From the NCBI GenBank assembly GCA_002340985.1, contig DDNC01000023.1:601-64600 (forward strand): DNA of 64,000 nucleotides. The letters run 5' to 3'. Position 1 is the first letter of the stretch, and every line of letters starts with the position of its first letter. This DNA is from Firmicutes bacterium UBA2530. Its GTDB lineage: Bacteria; Bacillota; Clostridia; Tissierellales; Sedimentibacteraceae. Of this stretch, positions 8,788 to 16,262 are shown in pieces. The translations under genes were made by a program, and so were the position numbers. Below the pieces are notes generated by a model that was given only the letters and a program-made list of their open reading frames with translations, was not told where the DNA came from and searched no databases.

Positions 8788-8794
8788 TTCGACA
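8788..8794 (-). promoter_or_regulatory. Spo0A box, minus strand
   Basis: TTCGACA on the plus strand is the exact complement of TGTCGAA. It lies about 145 bases upstream of the HD-GYP promoter -10. Confidence 0.5.
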
Positions 8795-8931
8795 GTTACC
8801 TTTTACCTTAATGAATATTTAAAACCTTTATATTATTTATAGCTGTAATTTTTATTCAATGATAATTAATATCAAATACTTGTCGATTATTTGTGAATTG
8901 CAAAATAAATGTAGAAAAATCTGGACACATA

Positions 8932-8940
8932 TGGTATACT
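8932..8940 (+). promoter_or_regulatory. extended -10 promoter of the first HD-GYP gene
   Basis: TG-G-TATACT, an extended -10 element, ends 36 bases before the start codon. No good -35 is visible 17 bases upstream, which suits an activated promoter. Confidence 0.55.
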
Positions 8941-8975
8941 TTCAATATTGAAAATTTTATTAAATGGAGAATCTC

Positions 8976-10115
8976 ATGTTATTTATAACTAACAAGTATC
9001 TTAAGCCCGGAATGATACTGGCAAAAGATGTTGTTTTGAGCAGTGACAGCAATTTCAGCGCCTTACTCTTGTCCGAGGGGCAGGTTTTAAATAACGCATA
9101 TATACGAAAGATTATTCATCACAGCATTGACGGAGCATACATTAAGAGTGAAGCTTTCGAGGACATAAATGTTGAATCCTACATTGACGACATGATAAAG
9201 ACAGAGTCTCTTACCCAGATTAAGGATGTTTATTACGAGTTTAAAATGAGTTCAGGAAAAATTAAGGCATCTGCCATAAAGCAGATATCCTCTGTTGTGG
9301 ACGATTTAATAACGGAATTGCTGCGAAAGGATGACCTTACCTACAATGTGATAGATTTCAAGAATTTCGACATCTATACATACCAGCATTGCCTGAATGT
9401 TGCACTCTTGTCTATTTCTACAGGAATTTCCCTGGGAATGGGCGATCATGAACTTCATGAGCTTGGCATGGCCGGACTGCTCCACGATATAGGAAAGATG
9501 CTTATACCTGTTGAAATACTCAATAAGCCGGGAAAATTAACTGAAGAAGAGTATGAAATAATGAAGACTCATCCTGTTAATGCACTAAAACAGCTCAGAA
9601 ATCTTGTTTCTACGAACGTACTGAGAGGTATCGAAAGCCATCATGAAAAATTAGACGGCACAGGATATCCCTACGGCCGAAAATCGGACAACATACATTA
9701 TTATGGCAAAATCTTGGCCGTATGTGATATTTATGATGCGCTGACTTCTGACCGTCCTTACAGAAGATCAGCTTATCCCAACGAAGTTATAGAATATCTG
9801 ATGGGATGTGTGGACACGCATTTGGATTATGATATTTTGAGTCATTTTATGAAAGTAATTGTTGCATATCCAATCGGAACCTTTGTCAAATTAAGCAGCG
9901 GTCAATTAGCTGTAGTAGTGAAAAACTATCCGGAAAATATAATGAGACCATTGGTGAGAATTGTAAACTCCGACGGTACTGTGGGTGATGATATAGACCT
10001 TTTTCATGATATCGGATATATGAATCTAACTATTGTAGATATGGGGTATGATTACGACCCCACAAGTCTTACAGGAGCATTAAAATCTGCATATGAAACA
10101 CGAATAGTAAGCTAA
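8976..10115 (+). CDS. HD-GYP domain protein, probable c-di-GMP phosphodiesterase
   Basis: A 379-residue cytoplasmic protein whose HD-GYP domain should hydrolyse cyclic di-GMP. The N-terminal ~55 residues (MLFITNKYLKPGMILAKDVV) form the small domain common in clostridial HD-GYP proteins. Catalytic motifs are intact: YQHCLNVALL, LLHDIGKMLIP (about residue 170), HHEKLDGTGYPYG (about 227), and AVCDIYDALTSDRPYR. A C-terminal beta-rich tail of about 80 residues follows. The start at 8976 is preferred because GGAG lies six bases in front and the product aligns with the paralogue at 11988; an ATG 12 bases upstream overlaps the ribosome-binding site. Spo0A boxes lie upstream. Confidence 0.92.
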   Translation: MLFITNKYLKPGMILAKDVVLSSDSNFSALLLSEGQVLNNAYIRKIIHHSIDGAYIKSEAFEDINVESYIDDMIKTESLTQIKDVYYEFKMSSGKIKASAIKQISSVVDDLITELLRKDDLTYNVIDFKNFDIYTYQHCLNVALLSISTGISLGMGDHELHELGMAGLLHDIGKMLIPVEILNKPGKLTEEEYEIMKTHPVNALKQLRNLVSTNVLRGIESHHEKLDGTGYPYGRKSDNIHYYGKILAVCDIYDALTSDRPYRRSAYPNEVIEYLMGCVDTHLDYDILSHFMKVIVAYPIGTFVKLSSGQLAVVVKNYPENIMRPLVRIVNSDGTVGDDIDLFHDIGYMNLTIVDMGYDYDPTSLTGALKSAYETRIVS

Positions 10116-10119
10116 AAAA

Positions 10120-10145
10120 CTGAGAGTGCAGACTCTCAGTTTTAT
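10120..10145. terminator. bidirectional terminator between HD-GYP and deacetylase genes
   Basis: CTGAGAGT-GCAG-ACTCTCAG is followed by TTTT on the plus strand and preceded by six A, so it can end both convergent transcripts. Confidence 0.88.
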
Positions 10146-10157
10146 TAATTCTATATT

Positions 10158-11036
10158 CTATTTTACAACCGCAAATTCATATCCTTCTGACCGCAGATAC
10201 TCTATTACATCTGGCAGCACCTCCGCAGAGCACTGTCTCGAGTCCGAATCATGCATTAATACCACTACATTGTTTTTACCGATTACAGTGGACTTAAGTC
10301 TTTCCAGCAGCATTTCATGAGTGGGACTTTTTACCTCAGTATCTCCCGTGAGTGCATTCCAGTCAATGCTCACATAGCCTGCTTCATTGAGAGCACCCAT
10401 GTACTGATTTTTATATGGTTCAAATGACCCTCCGGGAAACCGAAACAGCCTTGTTGAAAAATCTTCTCCAAGATTTTTCCTTAATACTGCCTCTGTCATT
10501 TTTACTTCATTGATAAAGCTATCTTCATTTTTATATAGCTGGCTAAAAATATGCGAATATGAATGAATACCTATTGAATGCTTTCTTGCATATATTTCTT
10601 TTAGAACATTGCCGTTTTTTTCGCACATGCTTCCTAAAACAAAAAAGGTTGCCTTCACATCATATGTATCCAATATATCAAGAACCTGCAAAGTTACGTG
10701 CTCTGACGGTCCATCATCAAATGTCAGGAATGCTGTTTTACCTTCACCGTAGGTTTTTATATCCTCAACCATGACGCTTGGGATGCTTTCCTCAGACTTT
10801 GCGGCCTCTTCTACTTCAGCCCTTATAGCAGAATACGACGTGACCACGCCATACAGACTTAACCTGCTTGCATGTACAACATAGCCCATAATCTTTACAT
10901 CACTGTCGTGAGAGTACTCGGTACTGTCGCTTGCAGCAACAGTTCCCCTTAGCAGCAATGTGTATGGTATGGATAAGAGCATAACAAAAATAGTTAAAGC
11001 AATTTTGCCTCTTGTTGTCAGTCTGTAGCCACGCAT
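10158..11036 (-). CDS. membrane-anchored NodB-type polysaccharide deacetylase
   Basis: A 292-residue carbohydrate esterase 4 family protein, likely removing acetyl groups from N-acetylglucosamine or N-acetylmuramic acid of peptidoglycan outside the membrane. One N-terminal membrane anchor or uncleaved signal (about residues 11-33) is followed by a ~60-residue linker. The NodB motifs come in order: TFDDGPS (metal aspartates), HSYSH (metal histidines), RFPGGS, DWNALTGD and VVLMHD. AAGGTGAT precedes the ATG. It lies 15 bases after the coiled-coil gene and is almost certainly co-transcribed with it. The substrate is inferred from the family only; a sporulation PdaA-like role is possible. Confidence 0.9.
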   Translation of the reverse strand: MRGYRLTTRGKIALTIFVMLLSIPYTLLLRGTVAASDSTEYSHDSDVKIMGYVVHASRLSLYGVVTSYSAIRAEVEEAAKSEESIPSVMVEDIKTYGEGKTAFLTFDDGPSEHVTLQVLDILDTYDVKATFFVLGSMCEKNGNVLKEIYARKHSIGIHSYSHIFSQLYKNEDSFINEVKMTEAVLRKNLGEDFSTRLFRFPGGSFEPYKNQYMGALNEAGYVSIDWNALTGDTEVKSPTHEMLLERLKSTVIGKNNVVVLMHDSDSRQCSAEVLPDVIEYLRSEGYEFAVVK

Positions 11037-11051
11037 GGTATCACCTTCACT

Positions 11052-11708
11052 CTAATTTTGAGGGTTAATAAATTGTAATATGTTGCTTATTTTTTCTATT
11101 TCATACTTAAGCGTAAATTCCTGCTCTGTTTGAAGATTTCTCATATTATCTATAGCTGTTTTGTAATTTTTTATTTTTTCATTAAGCTTGCTTATTTCAT
11201 CCTCAAAACCCGCTATTACCTCTTTTGATTCATCAGAAAACAGCCTTGAAAAATCATTGAGACACCTTAACTTATCGTTGCCGTCGTTAACTAAGCTATC
11301 CACTTTTACATTAGATGAGGCAATAATGTTGAGTATCGACTGTCTCTTTACATCGGTAGGAAGATAGTCCGGCAACGCCTTCTGGAAGCTTTCAACAATG
11401 GACAGAGAATTTATTCCTTCAGTGCTTATATCATAATTCTTATAGATTTCTTCAATTTTAAGCAGCTTCTTTTTTCTTACGGCTGCAATGGGGTCTTCAT
11501 ATCCGTCAGCTTGTTTTGTTTCTTTAACAACATCTTCTTTTTCCTTCTCTGCATCATATTTATTAATATACTCAGCAAATTGAGGTTTTTCTTTTTCAAC
11601 GGGCTTTTGTTCCGCAATTTCAACGGTCGGTACGTTTTCATCATTTTGATTGGCTTCTTCAACCTTTTCAACAAGCCCCAGCTTCTCTAAAATAGATCTT
11701 CTTTCCAT
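11052..11708 (-). CDS. unrecognised acidic coiled-coil protein
   Basis: A 218-residue protein that I do not recognise. It has no signal peptide or membrane segment. The start (MERRSILEKLGLVEKVEE) resembles a short amphipathic helix, followed by a Glu/Lys/Pro-rich disordered stretch to about residue 80. A helical region follows with a probable coiled coil at the C-terminus (EVIAGFEDEISKLNEKIKNY, about 165-185). GGGGAG precedes the ATG. It forms a two-gene unit with the deacetylase, suggesting a cell-envelope or division-linked scaffold; that is inference only. A Spo0A box lies about 80 bases upstream, as does one copy of a duplicated intergenic element. Confidence 0.7.
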   Translation of the reverse strand: MERRSILEKLGLVEKVEEANQNDENVPTVEIAEQKPVEKEKPQFAEYINKYDAEKEKEDVVKETKQADGYEDPIAAVRKKKLLKIEEIYKNYDISTEGINSLSIVESFQKALPDYLPTDVKRQSILNIIASSNVKVDSLVNDGNDKLRCLNDFSRLFSDESKEVIAGFEDEISKLNEKIKNYKTAIDNMRNLQTEQEFTLKYEIEKISNILQFINPQN

Positions 11709-11786
11709 TTGAGCACTCCCCTGTAAAGTTTTTTACCAGTTTATATTAACATTATTGTCCCAATTTGTCAATTATTCCGCTAATTT

Positions 11787-11793
11787 TGTCGAA
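11787..11793 (+). promoter_or_regulatory. Spo0A box between the divergent coiled-coil and HD-GYP/DUF523 genes
   Basis: TTTTGTCGAA contains the exact heptamer TGTCGAA; a weaker TTTGTCAA lies 20 bases before it (11764). Confidence 0.45.
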
Positions 11794-11823
11794 TTTATAG
11801 ATAATGCCAATCCACATTAAATA

Positions 11824-11908
11824 AGTTCCATTGAAGTGGATTGCATATACTGCTTTCCTATGTTGCGAACAAATATTTGTCCGCATTTTAAATGAAAAGC
11901 AGTATAAT
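11824..11908 (+). repeat. duplicated intergenic element, copy A
   Basis: About 85 bases that align with 15030-15110 in the same orientation, with shared blocks such as AGTTCC, TTGAAG, ACAAATATT, TCCGCA, TTTTAAAT and AGTATAAT. This copy can fold: ATACTGCTTT (11847-11856) pairs with AAAGCAGTAT (11896-11905), enclosing a near-palindrome around ACAAATATTTGT. On the minus strand both copies contain a promoter-like TTGTYC, 16-17 bases, TATA. Confidence 0.65.
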
Positions 11909-11987
11909 TTAATATTGCATAACAACAGTATGGAAAAATAAAACCAACTGTGATAAAATTAATCAATAATATTATCGGAGTATTAAA

Positions 11988-13490
11988 ATGTTATTTATAA
12001 CTGCAGAAAACCTCAAACCAGGCATGATATTGGCCATGGATTTAACTGTTTACAACAATTATAATTTTAAAACGCTTCTTTTAAGCAAGGGGCAACCCCT
12101 AAGCGATGTGTATATAAGCAAAATAATATCTAACAATATTTCGGGTGCTTATGTAAAAAATGAAGAGACATGCAATAAATTTTCTTATAAAAGCATAGAA
12201 GATGAGTTTGAGGCGGCTGTTCTTACCAGGATCAAAGATGTGTTTTATAAATACAAGCTTAATTCCGGCAAATTTGACGCGCGACTGCTGAGGCAAATCT
12301 CCATCCTTGCAGATGATTTGATTGAAGAAATAATCTACAACAAAACATTGTGGTACAATACCCTGGAATTCAGCAACAGCCATGACTATGTGTTCCAGCA
12401 TTGTCTGAACGTGGCAATACTGAGCATATCCGTCGGTAATTCATTACAGTTAAGTGCACACAAACTCCACGAACTGGCTGTAGCTGCATTGCTTCACGAT
12501 ATAAGCATGCTTATGATACCGGAGGAAATACTGTATAAACAGGAACCTCTGTCTGAAGATGAATTTAAGATAGTCAAAATGCACCCCCTCACTGCGGTAA
12601 ATGAACTGAAATCTCTTGTTTCAAATGACATTCTTATGGGAATCTCCGGACACCACGAACATGTTGACGGAACCGGATATCCCCATGGCTTAAGCAATGG
12701 TCAGATTCATTTGTTTGGCAAAATATTAGCCGTGTGTGACGTATACCAGGCGTTAAATACAAAATTTGTATACAGAGACACATGGAAACCATCTAAAATT
12801 GTAAATTATTTGCTTGAAAATATAAATTCAAAATTGGATTATAAAATTACCCGGCAATTTTTAAAGGATATAATTGTTTATCCCGTGGGAAGCTATGTAA
12901 AGCTTAATAACGGAAAGAACGCCATAATAGTAAAAAATAATTCCGGCAGCTGTCTGAGACCAGTTGTAAGACCCATCAGCCCCCGTGACAATTTTCAGGA
13001 GGATATTAATTTGATTGATGCAGAAAATCAGGACATAGAAATCACAGAAAAAGGGCATACATTTCAGTATATAGTAAGTGCATGCCTGTGCGGTGAAAAA
13101 ACAAGATACGATGGCAAGGTATCAGTATCTGAAAAAATAAAGAAATTAGTTGATGAAGGTAAGGCGCTCATGGTATGCCCGGAGGTGGACGCAGGACTAA
13201 AGACGCCCAGGCTCCCCTGCGAAATCAAGAACGGAAGAGTTATCAATATTTCATCTGACGATAAAACTGACTACTTTGTGAATGGTGCCATAAAAACCTT
13301 AAAAACTGCACAAAAATATGGAATCAAAAAGGCCATACTGAAAGAAAAAAGCCCCTCCTGCGGAAGCAGCTGCATATATGACGGAACATTCAATAAAAAA
13401 CTCATTCCCGGAGAGGGCATAACCACAAGGCTCCTGCGTTTAAACGGGATAGAAGTAATAAGCAATGAGGAATATGAGGAGCGGGTATGA
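11988..13490 (+). CDS. degenerate HD-GYP domain fused to a DUF523 (TudS-type) domain
   Basis: A 500-residue fusion. Residues 1-60 and about 130-270 are paralogous to the HD-GYP protein at 8976. HHEHVDGTGYPHG is intact, but the canonical HDIGK is HDISM here and the DAL of the CDIYDALTS motif has become CDVYQALNT, so phosphodiesterase activity may be lost or altered. From about residue 360 a complete DUF523 domain follows: VSACLCGEKTRYDG, MVCPEVDAGLKTPR and KSPSCGSSCIYDG. These hold the three cysteines that bind the iron-sulfur cluster in the thiouracil desulfidase TudS of this family. AATATTATCGGAG precedes the ATG. A c-di-GMP-sensing regulatory half controlling a sulfur-handling half is the simplest reading, but is inference. 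Confidence 0.9.
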   Translation: MLFITAENLKPGMILAMDLTVYNNYNFKTLLLSKGQPLSDVYISKIISNNISGAYVKNEETCNKFSYKSIEDEFEAAVLTRIKDVFYKYKLNSGKFDARLLRQISILADDLIEEIIYNKTLWYNTLEFSNSHDYVFQHCLNVAILSISVGNSLQLSAHKLHELAVAALLHDISMLMIPEEILYKQEPLSEDEFKIVKMHPLTAVNELKSLVSNDILMGISGHHEHVDGTGYPHGLSNGQIHLFGKILAVCDVYQALNTKFVYRDTWKPSKIVNYLLENINSKLDYKITRQFLKDIIVYPVGSYVKLNNGKNAIIVKNNSGSCLRPVVRPISPRDNFQEDINLIDAENQDIEITEKGHTFQYIVSACLCGEKTRYDGKVSVSEKIKKLVDEGKALMVCPEVDAGLKTPRLPCEIKNGRVINISSDDKTDYFVNGAIKTLKTAQKYGIKKAILKEKSPSCGSSCIYDGTFNKKLIPGEGITTRLLRLNGIEVISNEEYEERV

Positions 13491-13512
13491 GCTAACGCTA
13501 AGCTCATACCCG
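13482..13512. terminator. hairpin between convergent fusion and activator genes
   Basis: CGGGTATGAGCT and AGCTCATACCCG form a perfect 12-bp stem with a seven-base loop, overlapping the stop codon of the fusion gene. The tail is TCTTATCTTT. Confidence 0.8.
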
Positions 13513-13526
13513 TCTTATCTTTAAAA

Positions 13527-14939
13527 TTAATAAACTTCCACATGATGAATATTTTCTATTTCATATTTCTCCATTTTTTTATACAGCAGGCTGCGATGTA
13601 TACCTAATTCCCTGGCAGTAGCACGAACATTCCCTTCATTTCTTTTCAATGCATCCTTTATCAATAATGCTTCATAGTTGTCTACCAAGGATTTTAGTTT
13701 CTTTTCGCTAATTTCTCCCTGCTTGTATTTATCACCGTATGAAACCATTTTTGACGGCAAATCGCTAAGGTTTATAATCATATCCTCACATGAAGCAAAT
13801 GCACTTTTAACTACGTTCTCCAGCTCCCTTATATTTCCCGGCCAACTGTAATTTGTTAAGCATTTGAATGCCTCGTCACTTATGGATATAAGAGATTTAT
13901 ATTTGCAATTGAGTTTATCCAAGAAATAGCTTGCAAAAAGTCTTATATCATCCTTTCTTTCTCTCAACGGCAGCATTTCAATATTAACGACATTAAGCCT
14001 ATAGTATAGGTCCTCGCGGAATTTCCCGGTTTTGACCATCTCCTGCAAGTCCTGCCTTGTTGCTGCAATTACCCTGACATCAATTGGAACGGTCTTGGTG
14101 CCTCCAATTCTCTCTATTTCATTTTCTTGCAGCACTCTGAGAAGCTTTGACTGCATATCATACGGCATATCTCCTATTTCGTCAAGAAATATGGTTCCAC
14201 CATCAGCTAATTCAAATTTACCCGGCTTTCCACCTTTTCTTGCTCCTGTAAATGAGCCTTCTTCATATCCGAAAAGCTCAGATTCAATAAGTTCATATGG
14301 AATAGCAGCACAGTTTATACTCACCATAGGCTTATTTTCCCTTGAGCTATTCTTATGAATTGACTGAGCAAACACTTCTTTTCCTGTTCCGGTTTCTCCT
14401 GTTATTAAAATGGGAAAATCCGTCTTTGAAAATTTGATAGCACTCCTTTTAATTTTGATAAATTCCTTACTTTTTCCTATCATCACACCAAATGAATGCC
14501 TATTGGATTCTACATTTTTATATTCTTCCTTATAAAATTGAAGCTCTGAATATTCTCTCATTAATTTCTGAGCGCTATCAAGCGTTTGAAGCCGAAATTT
14601 TACCTGAGCAACACCGGCTATTACCTCGCCGTCCTCGTCAAATACACAGGAACGGTTTACAAGCAGGAAATCATTTGATACTTCTTTTGTTTCTCCCTCA
14701 ACAAACTTATGAATCATGCCTTCATCACGATATTGCTTATTTATTATGTCTATCATTTTAGAATTTGATATTATGTTAAGTATGGAATGGCCTATTGCTT
14801 CCTCTTTATCTCTTCCAAGAAAATCACAATATTGATCGTTTATATTTGTTACGATTCCATCCTTATCAATAACAATAAAGCCATCATCAGTCATTTTTAA
14901 TATTTCATCAAAAATATACTTATAATACTCCTGTTTCAT
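13527..14939 (-). CDS. PAS-AAA+-Fis sigma54-dependent transcriptional activator (beside the crt-etf operon)
   Basis: A 470-residue bacterial enhancer-binding protein. A PAS sensor (DDGFIVIDKDGIVTNINDQY, about residues 17-110) is followed by the AAA+ core: Walker A GETGTGKE near residue 185, the sigma54-contact loop as GSFTGA (A to S variant of GAFTGA), Walker B GGTIFLDEIGD and the arginine region REDLYYRLN. A Fis-type helix-turn-helix ends the protein (NVRATARELGIHRSLLYKKM). It faces a catabolic operon whose promoter 6.8 kb away is of the sigma54 type, so it is the likely activator. AGGAGGT lies 13 bases before the ATG, longer than usual. Confidence 0.93.
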   Translation of the reverse strand: MKQEYYKYIFDEILKMTDDGFIVIDKDGIVTNINDQYCDFLGRDKEEAIGHSILNIISNSKMIDIINKQYRDEGMIHKFVEGETKEVSNDFLLVNRSCVFDEDGEVIAGVAQVKFRLQTLDSAQKLMREYSELQFYKEEYKNVESNRHSFGVMIGKSKEFIKIKRSAIKFSKTDFPILITGETGTGKEVFAQSIHKNSSRENKPMVSINCAAIPYELIESELFGYEEGSFTGARKGGKPGKFELADGGTIFLDEIGDMPYDMQSKLLRVLQENEIERIGGTKTVPIDVRVIAATRQDLQEMVKTGKFREDLYYRLNVVNIEMLPLRERKDDIRLFASYFLDKLNCKYKSLISISDEAFKCLTNYSWPGNIRELENVVKSAFASCEDMIINLSDLPSKMVSYGDKYKQGEISEKKLKSLVDNYEALLIKDALKRNEGNVRATARELGIHRSLLYKKMEKYEIENIHHVEVY

Positions 14940-15029
14940 ATCAATATTTAAAACCTCCTGAAAGTCAAAGTTTTTATATTAACAATATAACTAAATTAGA
15001 AATAATTTTAATACTAATTTGTATTAATC

Positions 15030-15110
15030 AGTTCCCTTGAAGCGAATTAGTGTATACAGTTTTCAATGTTTAGGACAAATATTATCCGCACTTTTAAATT
15101 AAAGTATAAT
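15030..15110 (+). repeat. duplicated intergenic element, copy B
   Basis: Second copy of the element at 11824-11908, same orientation, roughly three quarters identical by eye with a four-base deletion before AGTATAAT. It lies upstream of the activator gene. Copy A holds the equivalent position upstream of the minus-strand coiled-coil gene. Confidence 0.65.
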
Positions 15111-15156
15111 ATAGCAATTATAGCACATTGTTTTTTTTATAGCAAACATGAATACC

Positions 15157-15195
15157 AATATTAAAAAAGCTCGTTTTACGAGCTTTTTTAATATT
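15157..15195. terminator. terminator of the crt-etf operon
   Basis: Perfect 17-bp stem (15157-15173 with 15179-15195) containing AAAAAAGCTCG and CGAGCTTTTTT with a five-base loop. It is symmetrical and can act in both directions; it lies 11 bases after the etfA stop. Confidence 0.92.
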
Positions 15196-15205
15196 TACTT
15201 GGACA

Positions 15206-16246
15206 TCATATTTCTAAGAAATGCTTCTCATTAACAGCTTCAATCATAGCCGGTATAATTTCAAACAAATCTCCTACTATTCCAAAATCGCATATTTCAA
15301 ATATTGGAGCATTTTTATCCTTATTGATTGCAATGATATATTTCGATTCATGCATACCTGCCTGGTGCTGTATTGCTCCGGATATTCCGCAGGCTACATA
15401 TAAGTCAGGTCTTACTGTTGTTCCCGTCTGCCCCACTTGGTGAGTGCTTTCAATCCAACCGGCATCAACAGCAGCTCTTGATGAACCTACTTCTCCTCCC
15501 AGTGCATCTGCCAGCTCCTGCATTAATTTAAATCCGGATGCTTCCTTCAATCCTCTTCCTCCGGAAACAACAACCTTTGCATCTATAAGATTTACACGTT
15601 TTTTTCCACTGTCTTTCTTTTCCACTAACTTAACTCTTAAATCTTCTTCTTTTAATGACGGAGCTATTACTTCAACCTCTCCCGTTACTTTTTCCACATG
15701 TTCAGCCTTTGCCATAACTCCCGGTCTTACAGTTGCCATTTGAGGTCTATTATTGGGACAGATTATTGTAGCCATTAAGTTTCCGCCAAATGCAGGTCTT
15801 GTTTGCATAAGCTTTCCGTCTGTCTCATCAATTTCTAATTTTGTGCAGTCTGCTGTTAATCCCGTTCCTGTTTTAGCTGCAATACGAGGTCCTATATCTC
15901 TGCCTATGGATGTTGCTCCCAACAATACTATTTCGGGCTTCCTTTCCTTTATGAGGCCAGACATTGTTATAGCATATCCCTCAGTATTAAAGTCCTTAAG
16001 TAATTCATGCTCAATATATAAAACCTTATCTACTCCGAAACGAAGGAGCTTTTCTGCTACATCTTCCACTCCGTTTCCTGCCACTACAACAGCTAACTTT
16101 TTATTGATTTTGTCAGCTAATTTTCTTCCTTCTCCTATGAGCTCAATAGTTACAGGATGAACCTTACCATCAATTAACTCCGCTATAACCCAGACATCAT
16201 TATAGTCCTTCACATTTATACCTTGATTTACTTTTGCTCTTTCCAT
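15206..16246 (-). CDS. etfA: electron transfer flavoprotein alpha subunit
   Basis: EtfA pairs with EtfB to carry electrons between acyl-CoA dehydrogenases and other redox partners. This 346-residue protein has the N-terminal nucleotide-binding-like domain and the C-terminal FAD domain with VVSGGRGLK, EVGSSRAAVDAGW, QVGQTGTTVRPDLYVACG and ISGAIQHQAGM, all characteristic of EtfA. It is the last gene of the crt-etf operon, 16 bases after etfB, and is followed by a strong terminator. GGAGGAGG precedes the ATG. Placement directly after an acyl-CoA dehydrogenase indicates that the two work together; whether the complex bifurcates electrons cannot be read safely here. Confidence 0.96.
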   Translation of the reverse strand: MERAKVNQGINVKDYNDVWVIAELIDGKVHPVTIELIGEGRKLADKINKKLAVVVAGNGVEDVAEKLLRFGVDKVLYIEHELLKDFNTEGYAITMSGLIKERKPEIVLLGATSIGRDIGPRIAAKTGTGLTADCTKLEIDETDGKLMQTRPAFGGNLMATIICPNNRPQMATVRPGVMAKAEHVEKVTGEVEVIAPSLKEEDLRVKLVEKKDSGKKRVNLIDAKVVVSGGRGLKEASGFKLMQELADALGGEVGSSRAAVDAGWIESTHQVGQTGTTVRPDLYVACGISGAIQHQAGMHESKYIIAINKDKNAPIFEICDFGIVGDLFEIIPAMIEAVNEKHFLEI

Positions 16247-16262
16247 CTTAAACCTCCTCCCG

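Larger units (their letters stand above)
8325..8963. other. AT-rich non-coding gap with DnaA and Spo0A boxes
   Basis: No convincing gene lies between hpf and the HD-GYP gene. The gap contains two inverted DnaA-box pairs, two perfect Spo0A-type boxes plus one near match, the inverted repeat AGCTGTT-AAA-AACAGCT (8542-8558) next to the first DnaA pair, and the palindrome TTGTTAACAA (8654-8663) next to the second. Confidence 0.6.

Noticed and set aside
8325..8963. Chromosomal origin of replication
   Set aside because: Four or five DnaA boxes and AT-richness are suggestive, but dnaA, dnaN, rpmH and gyrB are absent and the box number is low for oriC; reported instead as a DnaA-binding cluster.
13482..13512. 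An attachment site or inverted repeat of a mobile element
   Set aside because: The dyad has a seven-base loop between convergent genes and is explained as a terminator; no integrase or transposase is present.
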